From: Cymbomonas tetramitiformis
Taxonomy: Eukaryota > Chlorophyta > Pyramimonadophyceae > Pyramimonadales > Pyramimonadaceae
Length of the DNA: 36,215 nt
Direction of reading: 5' to 3'
Assembly (NCBI GenBank): GCA_001247695.2
Contig: LGRX02034301.1
Span: forward strand, 1-36,215
Shown: positions 8,969 through 18,985 of the stretch, in pieces
Layout: every line of letters starts with the position of its first letter
How positions within the stretch are numbered: position 1 is the stretch's first letter
Translations under genes and position numbers: made by a program
The notes under the pieces: generated by a model
Told to the model about the DNA's origin: nothing
The model's input: only the letters and a program-made list of their open reading frames with translations
The model's database searches: none

Positions 8969-9030
8969 CGCTCGAAAAGCATACGCTCGAAAAGCATACG
9001 CTCGAAAAGCGTGACGCTCGAAAAGCGTGA
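8969..9030. repeat. 15/16-bp tandem repeat CGCTCGAAAAGC(A/G)T
   Basis: Two copies of CGCTCGAAAAGCATA are followed by two of CGCTCGAAAAGCGTGA. The change of unit length from 15 to 16 within the array shows a mixed minisatellite. Confidence 0.9.
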
Positions 9031-11284
9031 CACAAACCAGTGTTCGTTTTGGAATAGCTGGTTTTCGGCGAAATGAACCTTTAAAAATTTATACACAAAA
9101 GCGTGACATAAAAAACCGGATTTTTCAAAGAGGGGGACAATCTAAAGATTTTTCCCCAATACCGTGCTGGGAAACCTGGGATGCCCATCATACATGTCCC
9201 ATTTATGTCACGCTGTATAATTCTATTTCGTGATTTGCTGAAGCCCTATCCAGCGAGGGCGCATCTTTATAATTATACAAAAACGATGATGACATGGGTT
9301 CGATATCGCGTTGAAAAATAATTAATTCGTAAAGATGGGGGTGAGATTCCAGCGTCAGTAGCATTACCCATACATATATATGGTTGGGTTCGACGTCACG
9401 GAGGTCACGACACGTGTCACGACATCACGTGGACGTCGAGTCTATTATTACATACATATACCTCATATGCCCTTTAAATATAGAAAATGCGAAGTAATTA
9501 TGTTATACCCTACACCCATTTGCATTTTCCTTAAACCTTGCGTTGGTCAAAGGTCCTCTACAGAATTTGAAATAGCTATCAGCCCGACCTACAGTTTCGT
9601 ACAGTTCTAACAGTCAATTTTATTATAGTACTTCTACTTCTTTCTGCGAGTGAGGTGCTCTTCTGTTCTCACACTACAGTACCGACGTGTTATCCATCCG
9701 GAATCCGATGCGCAATTTTGATGATTAAAGTCCGTCATCGGATGTTGCATGACATTTGAAAAGGGCCCGGTCTGCAGAATCGTAGAGGCTGCTATCGATC
9801 TCTTCAAAATATAGTGTGCCGACAGTCTGTCTTCCAGCACCAGACCGCTGGTCATTGTCCATCGCACCGCGCCTTGTACGCACGTACTCCAAAGTCCTGC
9901 ATACTGCATGATACCTAACCTGCGAACAGCCGCAACTTTCGGCCACCGGTGGTGCTCAGGAATCCAACATACATAAAATTCCTTGGACCTAGTGTGAGAC
10001 CGCTGGGGCGAGTAATTAGACCAAATTGGAACGAATCACTTCTTCATGGTCGCCGAACTTCTGCGCGACTCATCCGCGGACCATGTTCGTGATGGGAAAG
10101 TAAACCCGCAGGCAGAGGCAACCATCATTCGAAGCGTCTTGATCTTGCTTAAAACGCTAATAAATCTCAGGTTGATTTCCTGTTCATCTATGGCATTTCG
10201 CATATGCTTCGGTGTGACTACAATACCTTTACTGCTTTACAGCCTAAGTTGTCAGAAGCTGAGGCGATCTGCGACACGCGTCTGAGTTAAACTTAGTGTG
10301 CTATTATGGTCTCCTATTATGGTGCTACGATTTGAAGCAAATTTGTGCACATTTACGCAGGGATCTTTATGTACAACTATGTAAGCGTCTCATATTTTTC
10401 TGGTTTTACTTGTGCATATTGTCTTTGCACTTCAACGCGCAAGACTCGTTTACGGTGAGCACCGGAACTCTTCAACTATTTGAACAATTGGGCGCAAAAT
10501 TAATCCACTGCGACTTCGCTTCGAATAAAAATCTATAGCCAGCAAACACGTTTAATTGAGACGGTTCAAGTTGTAGACATGTTGTCCTTGAAAATATCGT
10601 CACGACACCGTTTTAAAACTCCCACTGCTAAGGCTTGCTGTGTGTGACAACGTGGCCCAGCTATTTTCTTAACTCACTGCGGTGCACGTAGTCCGCTCTG
10701 TGATCCCGCCTGAACCGCTAAATTTGATATCTCAAACTGCGCGAGACTTGCAAGCCGGGCTATGTCCCGAGTGTCAATCTTATGATCTGTTTTATGATGA
10801 TGCATATTTACAAGGGGCTTCTTTATGAATTTATCCTGATAATCATGCCACCCTGGGCAGACGGTATCCTCTATAACTGAACGAGTCCTTCCCCCTCTAC
10901 GTGGCGTGGACTTTATGGACTGGTTCAAAACCACGGTTTGCCCTTTCCTTTCAAGTTCTTCATTTTGCTTTGTGACCCAGTCTCCGGGTGGTCACTGGAC
11001 AATGATGTTGGCCAAGTGGTTGGATGCCTTGCCAACGGCACCGGCGTCGGAGGTTGCTCAACGTTCGGTGATAACGATTAACCCCTGAATCTATATACAA
11101 AACACAACTTGCAATCCTCAGTCGGCAGCGTTTCTTGTGTATTAGAGTCATGTCGGTTCAAGCTTTACTTTTTGGCGCTAGGGTTCTCATACGTGAGGAT
11201 CTTGAATCGCTGTATGGATATGCATGATGCGCAATAGTTGTGCCAGGCACCATACATCCATCCTGGGTCTTGGTGCATGTACCC
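9031..11284. other. Gene-free region, nothing recognised
   Basis: Several open frames of 60-90 codons occur on both strands, but none shows a domain, repeated structure or codon bias that I can support. No tRNA-like B box, hairpin array or terminal repeat stands out. Confidence 0.55.
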
Positions 11285-13130
11285 TTCTAGCTGCCTGAAT
11301 CATCTCCCCACCTCCAAGCCTACGACGTTCAAAGCCACCAACCTGCTCCCCAGTGCCTGCCCCAAAGCCTCAGAGTCTCAAGAGAGCTTGTCCATCCACA
11401 TCATGTCCGATGTCTCAAAGGGTTGTTCCAAGGGGCTGAGAATGATAGTTGGAATTGCGTACTTGTGACCTTGCACACCTTGCAACCCCCTACCCCCAAC
11501 ACCAACTCTATGGGACTGAAGCCCTTGCGCAGGATATGAGTAATGCTCTCCACACTTGCACTGCAATTGTGATCTGTACTAATAATCCTTCTCACATACA
11601 TGGCCTCGTCCCCACATATATGCCCGTGTGTCCCAAACCCTCCTGGTGGCCGATAGTTCCCACCAAGTCGTTGCTTACCCTAAAACCTAAATCTTTGCAA
11701 GGAGAGGCTGGGTGGGATGGAAGCATCACTCCGTGTCCTCCCTTGATCTCTGTGGGGGGGCTAGCCGCCGAGATCTGCTTACTCCATACCACCCAGATAT
11801 AAACATGCAGAGGTTGCGTAAAATTGCGCAATCTCACACAATATATGTGGTGCCTATTCGTCGGTGGTATTCCCGGAAATTGCACGGACATAAGTGTAGT
11901 TTCGGAAATTTGATGACAAATGTTGTCTATCATGTTGAACGCAGCTCTGGACAGTGTGGGATGACCCTGTTTGTGGAGACGGTGTTTGTTCATCGCCAGA
12001 CGAATTTCCAAGCTTTGGGCGGTACGTACTTTTCATCTTCAGTGCGCCCTTATTATTACCGTCAATGTTGATGTTTGGTTATTTTCAGCTGAAAGTTGCC
12101 ATGTCGAGCTGTGCATGATCGGCTGCACTAACTATGAGCTCACACGTGAAGAATTTGACCCCTTCAGCCTCACTGGGCCACTCAAGCGCCTCTTTAACTG
12201 CACTGTCTGCGAACTTATACTATGGCCCAGAAAGCCGGTTCACCTCTGACCCCCGAGCTGCCTGAGCCATCTCTCCTCGACCAAGCAAGCCTGTGCTGAG
12301 AGCCATCACCGTGCTCCGTGCCTGCCCCAAAGCCTGGTCTGAAGTAAAAGAGCTTGTCCACCCACTACATTTCATGTGTTCCAAAGGGCTGTCCTAAGGG
12401 GCTGAGAACGATAGATAGACTGAATTGCTTTCTGTGTGTGGCTTAGCCTTGGACCGATTTGGCACCACGTAGCCACAGAAGTTCGGCTGCACTATGTACT
12501 CACACCGGGAATCAAAGGATTCAGCACACACTCCGGGACACTTATTCGGATTCTCCGGAGCTCATTAGTGAAGAATGAGACCATTTCCCAACCACCAAGC
12601 CTACGCGCAGGACAGCCCCTCTGCTCCCTGAGCCTGAGCCTCACTGCGCCACCTGAGCCTCTCTGCGGCTGCCCTGCTGGCGCACTGCTGCTTTGTCTCT
12701 GTAGCCGGCTCACCTCTGTCCCTCAAGCCACTCGAGCCATCTCTTCACCACCAAGACCACACTCGGGACCTCCCCGCCGGCTGCCCTCCACCTGCCCGCC
12801 CTCCACCTGCCCTAGAGCCTGGTCTCAAGAGGGCTTGCTTACCCACGACACGGCCGGGATCCCCAAGGGCTGTCCCAAGGGGTTGAGAATGCTGAACTGG
12901 ATTGATTGCCCTCACCCGAACCTGCGCACTCGCCACCGATCTGCTCCTGCCACCCTCTACCACCAGTGCCAACACCATGGGATTCAAGCCCTTGCATTGA
13001 AAGCCTTGCGAGGAAGCTGTGAACTTGAGCAATGCGCTCCGCACTACTTGCACTGCAACTGTCGTACTGCACTTTTCCTACGTGGGGTCACATCCCCACA
13101 GTTGCCTGTGTGCCCCGGTGCGTGGCCAAT
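11285..13130 (+). repeat. Alpha-beta-gamma composite repeat, tandem copies
   Basis: A unit of about 0.7 kb recurs. Alpha contains GGCTGCACTATGTAC, GATTCAGCACACAC and CTCATTAGTGAAGAATGAGA. Beta contains GAGCCTCACTGNGCCACC and GGCGCACTGCTGCT. Gamma contains TTCCAAGGGGCTGAGAATGA, GGGACTGAAGCCCTTGC and ACTTGCACTGCAA. Here a gamma copy lies at 11,285-11,670, a decayed alpha-beta-gamma at about 12,120-12,435 and a fuller copy at 12,436-13,130, head to tail. Homologues lie at 21.7-25.7 kb. The ORFs in it, including one of 273 codons at 12,436, follow the repeat and show no domain. Confidence 0.7.
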
Positions 13131-13675
13131 CTTTCACCAACCAGTCGTCGCCTTCCTGACGACTGCTTATCACTGTCAGTTCCGGCACGGCCAGCAACCT
13201 CACCCGTGGGCAGGGAAGCGAATGAGATGCCACATGCTGCCGTGCAGCCTGGTGTAAGTGGACATCGCTGCCGGGATGGGCCCCCGGGCTCTGAGGGGCC
13301 CAACATGTGTCAACCCTACCCGTGAGCCTCCCCCCATTTAGTGCCGACAACGGATCCGGGTCCAATCCGAATTCGTAGGACGGATCCAGAAAAGTTTCAG
13401 CCTTCGACGCTTCGGATCCGGCAAATTCTTTAATTCCGTTAGTGTCTGTTCCTGTCGGAGCCAATGAAAATCAGGCTTCGTTTGAATGGATCCACAAAAT
13501 TTCAGGATTGTCACCGTGCCCAAACCCGAAAATCCAGAAAGTAGCTGGATTGGTCTCCGTATATCCGTCGAATTCCATGTTGCCAATCGAGAAGTCAAAA
13601 GTCAAAATCTCAATTGCGATTTGAATTTTGGTTGTTAAGGGATGTAAACTGACCAAACTGTGGCTGAATGTCGTG

Positions 13676-13707
13676 TTTCCTCTTTGCTGCAACACACAAA
13701 TATGCCA
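13676..13707 (-). repeat. B2 terminal repeat of copy 1
   Basis: A 32-bp sequence (plus strand begins TTTCCTCTTTGCTGCAACAC) identical to B1 at 14039-14070. It forms the 3' terminus of the retroelement. Confidence 0.85.
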
Positions 13708-13872
13708 AAAGGCTACACTGCTATACTTTTTAATAAAGTTCATGTCCAGCAGCTTGCTGGTTGCATGAATCACATTTTAGTGAAAAGTCCATGGTCTGCC
13801 GGCACTGTATAAGTTACCGGTCAGACTTAACACAAAAGGTTTACAGAGTCATCTGAGATTGGGAGTGGAGGG

Positions 13873-14038
13873 AATCAGCAAAAGGAACAGAGCTGTGGCC
13901 ACGTCCGTTCGTGTCCATTATATACATTGCCACAGTCTCGGAACCGTCACTGTCACTACTGTGCCAACGTGTCACTGGTCAGTGATTTTTTTGAGGAAGA
14001 CTAAACCACTAAAATTACACTGCATTCCAATTTACACA
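13873..14038 (-). repeat. A2 internal copy of the A repeat
   Basis: 166 bp matching A1 (19726-19891) apart from about two substitutions. It directly abuts B1, giving the B-A junction expected for a circular intermediate template. Confidence 0.9.
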
Positions 14039-14070
14039 TTTCCTCTTTGCTGCAACACACAAATATGCCA
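14039..14070 (-). repeat. B1 internal copy of the B repeat
   Basis: 32 bp identical to B2 at 13676-13707, placed between the end of the recombinase ORF (14119) and A2. Confidence 0.85.
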
Positions 14071-14118
14071 TGATCAGAGATGATTTTGGTGCACTGCTTG
14101 AAATCCACCCACAGCACT

Positions 14119-15480
14119 CTACGGTGCCATCCACCCGAAGAAGTGCTTCATGTACTCGTCGGGGACGGCCGTGGGGTCGATGTAACGGTGCACAGCACTA
14201 GAGGTCTGAGCCCAGCCTCCGAAGAAGCAGACCCTCTCCAGCATCGTGCCGACAGCTCGGGCTGCAGTGGCTGCACCCTTCCTCGTGCTGTGTGCCGTAA
14301 AATGCCCTCCCTCCGGGGGGATGCATCCCAACCAGCCGAGGGCTAGTTGGATCCACTCGTTGGCCAACGAGGCTCCCTCAAAGGGCCCTCGTTCACCCGG
14401 CAGCTTCCAGTAGCTACCGGGCACATTTTCTGTCGGAGTTCTCGAAGAAGTCGACTTCTCCCAAGCTAGGTCCCGATGGACCTGCCAGTTTTCGAGGGCC
14501 TCTCGGAGCCCTGTCACCCCTGTCCAGGGGATCTGCAGCCGCCGTTTCACCTGGTGATGGCGCCTGCCTTTTTCCTTCAGCAGCACTACCGACAGCACGT
14601 CCTCTGTCGAGCAGATGTGCTCCCGTTGCATTGCCACACCTGTGTCCGGTCTGCCGAACGTGACGTAGGCGAAGACCGTGTAGACACAGGCTCTCAGCAG
14701 CCGTAGCTCGTCTAAGGTCGTCGGCTTCATTGTCGTTGCTGCCTGCTGCGCTGCCCACACGTGCTGCGCCGGCAGATAAGTTCTCTCCGTGAGAACCTCA
14801 TTCGTGACCACCTGCTGATCTGCCTGGAGCACGGCCATGCCCTTAACTGCACGGACCACACTCCTGCCTTTTGCCGGTGCCTCGAACTGAAGGTCTTCAT
14901 GGTAGTTGTTGATCGCTGAGAGGTACGGTTGTAAGGATGACGACTTGATCGTCTTGTTCTTGAGTAAAAAGGACAGGTAGAGTAGGACCGTGGCCGTAGT
15001 AGCCGGCAGCCACTCCCGTCCTTCCTCCTGACAAAACAACACGAACTTCCGTACCTTCGGATCGTAGTTGCCCTTGGTCGTGGGCTGCAGCGCCGCCTGC
15101 TGCATCTGCACCGCCAGATCGGTGTGCTCGGAAGTTCCGAGCTCTGTCTTCCAACGAAGACAGACAGCCTGTTGCAGAAATCCAGGCTTTCGTACCTTTT
15201 CTGCGACGACAGGGGGGTCCGATGTCCCCACACTGTCCGTCAGCAAAATATCCTTCTCACCGAAGATATTTTTCACGTTGACGGGAGGCTCAACGTCGCC
15301 GATGATCTCGTACCGTTCGTTGGCAAGGTCCACCACCTCTTTGTCACCGTCGTCGTACACGATGTTCGCGAAGCCGTCCTCGTCGAAGAGAGCCACCGCA
15401 CCCGGGTACCAGGCGTCGTCAAGCTCCCAGTAAATCTTCAGTTTTGTTCCAACCGGAACCACGTACCTGCTGTTGCTCAC
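14119..15480 (-). CDS. Tudor-like domain fused to a retroelement tyrosine recombinase
   Basis: The frame is open from 15942, but its first codon is GTG and there is no ATG before the recombinase core. The useful part begins about where the RT-RNase H ORF stops (15477). Residue numbers are from 15942. Residues 161-214 (VPVGTKLKIYWELDDAWYPG, then VYDDGDKEVVDLANERYEI) look like a Tudor-type domain as in plant Pds5/ATX proteins: aromatic residues, a turn, then YDDGD-E. Residues 285-375 fit the SAM-like core-binding domain. The catalytic domain has R431 (FGRPDTG), H551-x-x-R554 (HSTRKG), W577 (GGW) and the nucleophile Tyr587 (HRYID), so the site looks complete. Role: integration of the circular DNA intermediate. 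Expression probably needs a -1 shift from the preceding ORF, splicing or a non-ATG start. Confidence 0.8.
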   Translation of the reverse strand: MSNSRYVVPVGTKLKIYWELDDAWYPGAVALFDEDGFANIVYDDGDKEVVDLANERYEIIGDVEPPVNVKNIFGEKDILLTDSVGTSDPPVVAEKVRKPGFLQQAVCLRWKTELGTSEHTDLAVQMQQAALQPTTKGNYDPKVRKFVLFCQEEGREWLPATTATVLLYLSFLLKNKTIKSSSLQPYLSAINNYHEDLQFEAPAKGRSVVRAVKGMAVLQADQQVVTNEVLTERTYLPAQHVWAAQQAATTMKPTTLDELRLLRACVYTVFAYVTFGRPDTGVAMQREHICSTEDVLSVVLLKEKGRRHHQVKRRLQIPWTGVTGLREALENWQVHRDLAWEKSTSSRTPTENVPGSYWKLPGERGPFEGASLANEWIQLALGWLGCIPPEGGHFTAHSTRKGAATAARAVGTMLERVCFFGGWAQTSSAVHRYIDPTAVPDEYMKHFFGWMAP

Positions 15481-16853
15481 TGCTTCGGGAGGATGTGGAA
15501 CATGATCGCGTCCCACTTCGACGTCCCCAGCAGCTGCGAACCTCCGAGTCTGCTCGGGACAAAGAGGTCCCTCCTGCGAGGAATAATCACCACCTCGTCC
15601 GCCAGCTGCTCCAGCTCCCGGAACCAAGATTGGCCCGGCCAGTACGGTGCCACCACCGTGGCCGCCACGTTTTCTTCCCGGATTTTTTGAGCCACCTCGT
15701 CGAGGAGGGCCCACGGAGGGTTCACCCAGTTGATTTCCCCTCTCCAGTCGTACGCAAGGCTGTCCACACCCTCGCAGCGAGGATCGTGCCACCCCGCAAA
15801 ATATCTCGGCAGCTGCGCCGAGATCTCCGACGCGAAGCGATCCACCGTGTGCGGGCCCCAAGCGCTGTCGCCCCACTCGAACCAAAGACGGTTGAGTCGC
15901 CAGTCGTCGATGTCTTCGCACCTGGACAACCTGTCCGCCCACTCGTTCGCCTCGCTGCGGATGTACCGGGCCTGCAACTCGATGTCGTGCAGATCCAGCA
16001 GCAGCCAGAGCTTCCGCATCCTCCGCATCAGCTCAGGATTTCGCGACGTGAAGTGCGATAACATCGCCACCACCGCTTGGTTGTCGCAGTAGAGTCTCAC
16101 CACCTTGCCCTCCAGCTCGCGCATGAAAGACTGCACGGTCTTGAATACCGCCTCCAGCTCGAGGTGTGTGATGTGCAAGTGCCGGAGCTCGTCCGGCCAG
16201 AATCCCCTCGCCTCCTTGTCGAGGTTCAAGACACCGCCCCACGCTCGCAACGAGCTGTCCGTGTGGAGCTTCGCCCTCGTCGGACTCCTCCAGATTTTTC
16301 GTCCATTCCACCGGCTCATCACCGGCAGTCGGGCCCACCAACTCAGGTCGTGGAAGGCCTGTCGCGTCAGCTTCACCTTCGCCCCCCAGCTCCGCTTGGT
16401 CGACAGCACGAAATACAGCTCGCGCAAGTACAGTCTTGCCGTCGGCACCGCAAGGTAAACCGACTGACACAGGCCGTTGAACGCCGCCAGTCTTCTCGCC
16501 GATAACCACCTCCGATCTCGCGACGCGGTGCAAATGATGTCCTTCGCTTGGGCGTGGATCTTGGCGACTCTTGCTGCCGTCACCCGGAACAGACCATCTC
16601 GCAAATCCACCTCCAGACCGAGGTGTTCGATAAGTTGTAACGGTTCCCACTGCCCTTTCTTCTCGTTTCGGGTGAGCCCCAGCCTCGCCAGCACTCGCTG
16701 CACACGTTCTCGTTGCACGAAGGCCTCCTCTTTCGTCTTCGCGATGATCAGGAAGTCGTCCATGCACGGGAGAACCCGTGCTCCTCGGCGTCGTAGTTCA
16801 TGATGCATGTACACCCTCAGCTCGGCGACGTACTTCGTAACGGGGCGTCGCCA
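15477..16853 (-). CDS. Reverse transcriptase palm - RNase H - DIRS-type C-terminal domain
   Basis: This is the downstream part of pol, ending at TGA 15477-15479. The frame continues from the polymerase N-terminal part after a +1 shift at 16854. Numbering from the internal Met at 16814: motif C is CMDD at 17-20, with Cys replacing the usual Tyr. RNase H catalytic residues are D186 (HTDSS), E221 (LELEAV), D244 (YCDNQ) and D294 (NEWADRLS). Residues 324-415 (VDRFASE, then the NPPW motif at 365-368 and YWPGQSWF) match the region after RNase H in DIRS-like elements that has been compared to an adenine methyltransferase fold. It makes the element DNA from its RNA. The active sites look intact apart from Cys17. 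Confidence 0.85.
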   Translation of the reverse strand, partial: WRRPVTKYVAELRVYMHHELRRRGARVLPCMDDFLIIAKTKEEAFVQRERVQRVLARLGLTRNEKKGQWEPLQLIEHLGLEVDLRDGLFRVTAARVAKIHAQAKDIICTASRDRRWLSARRLAAFNGLCQSVYLAVPTARLYLRELYFVLSTKRSWGAKVKLTRQAFHDLSWWARLPVMSRWNGRKIWRSPTRAKLHTDSSLRAWGGVLNLDKEARGFWPDELRHLHITHLELEAVFKTVQSFMRELEGKVVRLYCDNQAVVAMLSHFTSRNPELMRRMRKLWLLLDLHDIELQARYIRSEANEWADRLSRCEDIDDWRLNRLWFEWGDSAWGPHTVDRFASEISAQLPRYFAGWHDPRCEGVDSLAYDWRGEINWVNPPWALLDEVAQKIREENVAATVVAPYWPGQSWFRELEQLADEVVIIPRRRDLFVPSRLGGSQLLGTSKWDAIMFHILPKQ

Positions 16854-17538
16854 CCCGTCCGTCCTTGAGCTTCAGCAGCTCTCGACGATCCTCCGCTGCA
16901 CCTGGTGAGCGAAGGGCCTCCACCATCACCTTCATGAACTTAACTAAGATTCTCGGTGCGTCAGACCACCCGAACGGCAAGGCTGAAAACTGGAATAGTT
17001 GCCCCTGCAGATCGAACTGCATGTACTTCTGAAAGTCAGGGTCTATTCCAACCGCGTGATAGCCGTCCTGGAGATCAAAGCTGAAGCACCAATCGCCCGG
17101 CTCCGCCAGCCTACGTAACTTCTTCAGAGTCTCCATTTTCACTTTAGACTTCACACAGAAACTGTTCAGCCATCTCATGTCCACGATCAGGCGCCACTTG
17201 TTCGTGCCTGGTTTCTTCACCAAGAACACCCGAGAGACGTGCTCTCTGTTCGTTGCTCTTCTCCAAGCACCGGACCCCAGCGCCCTCTTGATTTCCTCGT
17301 TCAGCCAGACTTGCTGCTGAGGAGTTGCGTCGCGTAGCGACACACCATGGTCGAACCTCGGAGGAGGTCGACGAAGCCAACGCATCTTGGCTCCCCTGGA
17401 GATCCATTGAAGGACCTCCGCATTAGCGCCCGCCGCGCGCCAAGCCCGCTTCCTGCGCCGCACTTTCGCTTGAATAGTGCGGTCTTTCTGTCCGACGCCC
17501 AGATGCGGATGCGCCGGACAGGGGCGTGCCACGCACAT
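16854..17538 (-). CDS. Reverse transcriptase N-terminal (fingers/palm) part of pol
   Basis: ATG 17536-17538 lies 2 nt after the gag stop (TAGGGATG). Residues 114-125 (KWRLIVDMRWLN) are the fingers motif, residues 152-164 (FSFDLQDGYHAVG) carry the catalytic Asp155, and residues 187-195 (LPFGWSDAP) are motif B. This frame runs on to a stop at about 16798, but homology moves to the +1 frame at CGG-G-TGG (16851-16857). The same offset is present in copy 2 at 33576, so it is not a private mutation of this copy. Confidence 0.85.
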
Positions 17539-17540
17539 CC

Positions 17541-18006
17541 CTAGGCGTCAGCCGCGGCTCCGCCCATTGGCTTGCCGCGACCCTTACCTTTGCCCTTTCC
17601 TCCAGCGGGACTGTGCTCCTTCTTGTCGTCGCTCCAGCGCTGACCTCGCCCGCCCCCTCGCGCATTCCCCGTCTCCACTTGCGCGGCGTGCTTCATGTTA
17701 GCGTACATGGCGGCCTTGTTCTTCCCTTTGTCGAACTCCGCGAGGTACTCCTTCAGGAGGGTGTCGGTGACGAGGCCCTCCGTGCTGTTGTAGACGCAAT
17801 CCTCGACGAACTTGAGCTTCGCCCTGAGGGAGTCAGCGTCAGATTTGCTGACTCCCTCTCCGTCGATGCTCGTCCTCAACTGCAGGACCGAGAAACGGCC
17901 GCAGAGGAGGGTGTAGACGCCGCTGATGGAGTTCTCGAGACACACCAAGCGGTTGTACAGCTCGTTCTTCTCCAAGTCGTCGAACTCGCTGACGATGGCC
18001 TCGGTG
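17541..18006 (-). pseudogene. Gag C-terminal part, severed by an insertion
   Basis: About 150 codons of the C-terminal half of Gag end with a basic Gly/Lys-rich nucleic-acid-binding tail (GGKGKGKGRGKPMGG) and TAG 17541-17543. The segment aligns with copy 2 Gag (YNRLVCLENSISGVYTLLC versus YDRLVRLENSIHGVYTLLC). There is no zinc knuckle, as is common in DIRS-like Gag. It is separated from the N-terminal half by the 979-bp hAT-like element plus one copy of its target duplication. Confidence 0.8.
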
Positions 18007-18985
18007 TAAGGGGCGTAACTAGTTAGGCCAGTTAACTAGTTAGACCCAGTTACTACCAGTTATTGTTACTAGCTAGTTAATCAATTTCATTTTTATTAAC
18101 TAACTGACCCTAGCTAGTTAATCAATTCGAACTAACCGTTTGTAGCTAGTTAATCAATTCTATTAATCGAATCAACTACTTAGTGGCAGTAACGAGCTGA
18201 CCCCCCTCACAATTTATTAATTACCAGTTAATCACCCATGTTGCCCATTGCGATCGGTCGGAAAATCGGAAAATCGAGATTTTTTTATTTTCGTCACAGT
18301 CGAGTGACATCAACCTGATCGCGTGAGCCGAGATGAGTGTCATGAGCACGTAGTCGAGTGTCGAGCGTTTTCGCGAAGCCAGTTGTTGTCTTCTCTATCT
18401 GGCATCTCTTGGAAACATAAGCCTTTATCTATATATACAGTAAGCACTTGTAGAGTTCGTAAATTTTGCAGAACTGTCCGTTCGATATAGGTATATCGCG
18501 CTAAAAAAGGCTTTAGATACTATGGGGCGTACAAAGAAGAAACTGTCGGCGTCGACAGCTTCAAAAAGCGGTCCTCGAGGTGAGGGTGGAAATGTTTCGA
18601 TTAAGCTTACCCGAAAGATGTACTTCGCTTATTGTGCAAGAGCTCGCCTATTACTGAGATGTAATAGGTTTTCATTAATAATAGGAATAATAAGTACCTC
18701 GCGTTGCCAGTAATTATGCCATCTGGCACAACTAATACGTATACCCGAATGGGTCGATTTGGACCTCGAATGTGCAACATTTAATGCCGCATTATCCACA
18801 TACTCAATTTTGGCAATACAGTAACCAGTTAAACCACCAGTTAACTAGTGCAAAAAAAGCAATTAACCCTTTGTAGCTAGTTAATCAATTTCTTATTTAC
18901 TTACTAGCTAACCCCAACCAGTTAATCAATTTGCACTAATCACTTCCAACCAGTTGGACCTCAGGTCAACCGGTTACGCCCCTTA
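18007..18985. mobile_element. Non-autonomous hAT-like element inserted in gag
   Basis: The 979-bp element has perfect 13-bp terminal inverted repeats (TAAGGGGCGTAAC at 18007 and its complement ending at 18985). It is flanked by a perfect 8-bp duplication, CCTCGGTG (17999-18006 and 18986-18993). Removing it with one duplication re-aligns the Gag reading frame with copy 2. Eight-base duplications and T/C-A-N-GGG-type ends are typical of hAT. Both ends hold many copies of AGTTAA and CTAGTTAATCAATT, as expected of subterminal transposase-binding motifs. No transposase is present. Confidence 0.85.
18522..18713 (+). other. 63-codon ORF inside the hAT-like element
   Basis: An ATG-initiated small ORF has a Lys/Ser-rich start (MGRTKKKLSASTASKSG), in the otherwise non-repetitive middle of the element. 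It could be a remnant of a captured or ancestral transposase 5' exon, but no domain is recognisable and chance is quite possible. Confidence 0.15.

Noticed and set aside
12436..13257. 273-codon plus-strand ORF
   Set aside because: It coincides with alpha, beta and gamma repeat modules, has no domain, and homologous copies at 24.6-25.3 kb do not preserve the frame.
15444..16061. Plus-strand ORFs of up to 205 codons within the pol and recombinase region
   Set aside because: They are antisense shadows of GC-rich RT-RNase H and recombinase genes, which carry clear catalytic motifs on the minus strand.
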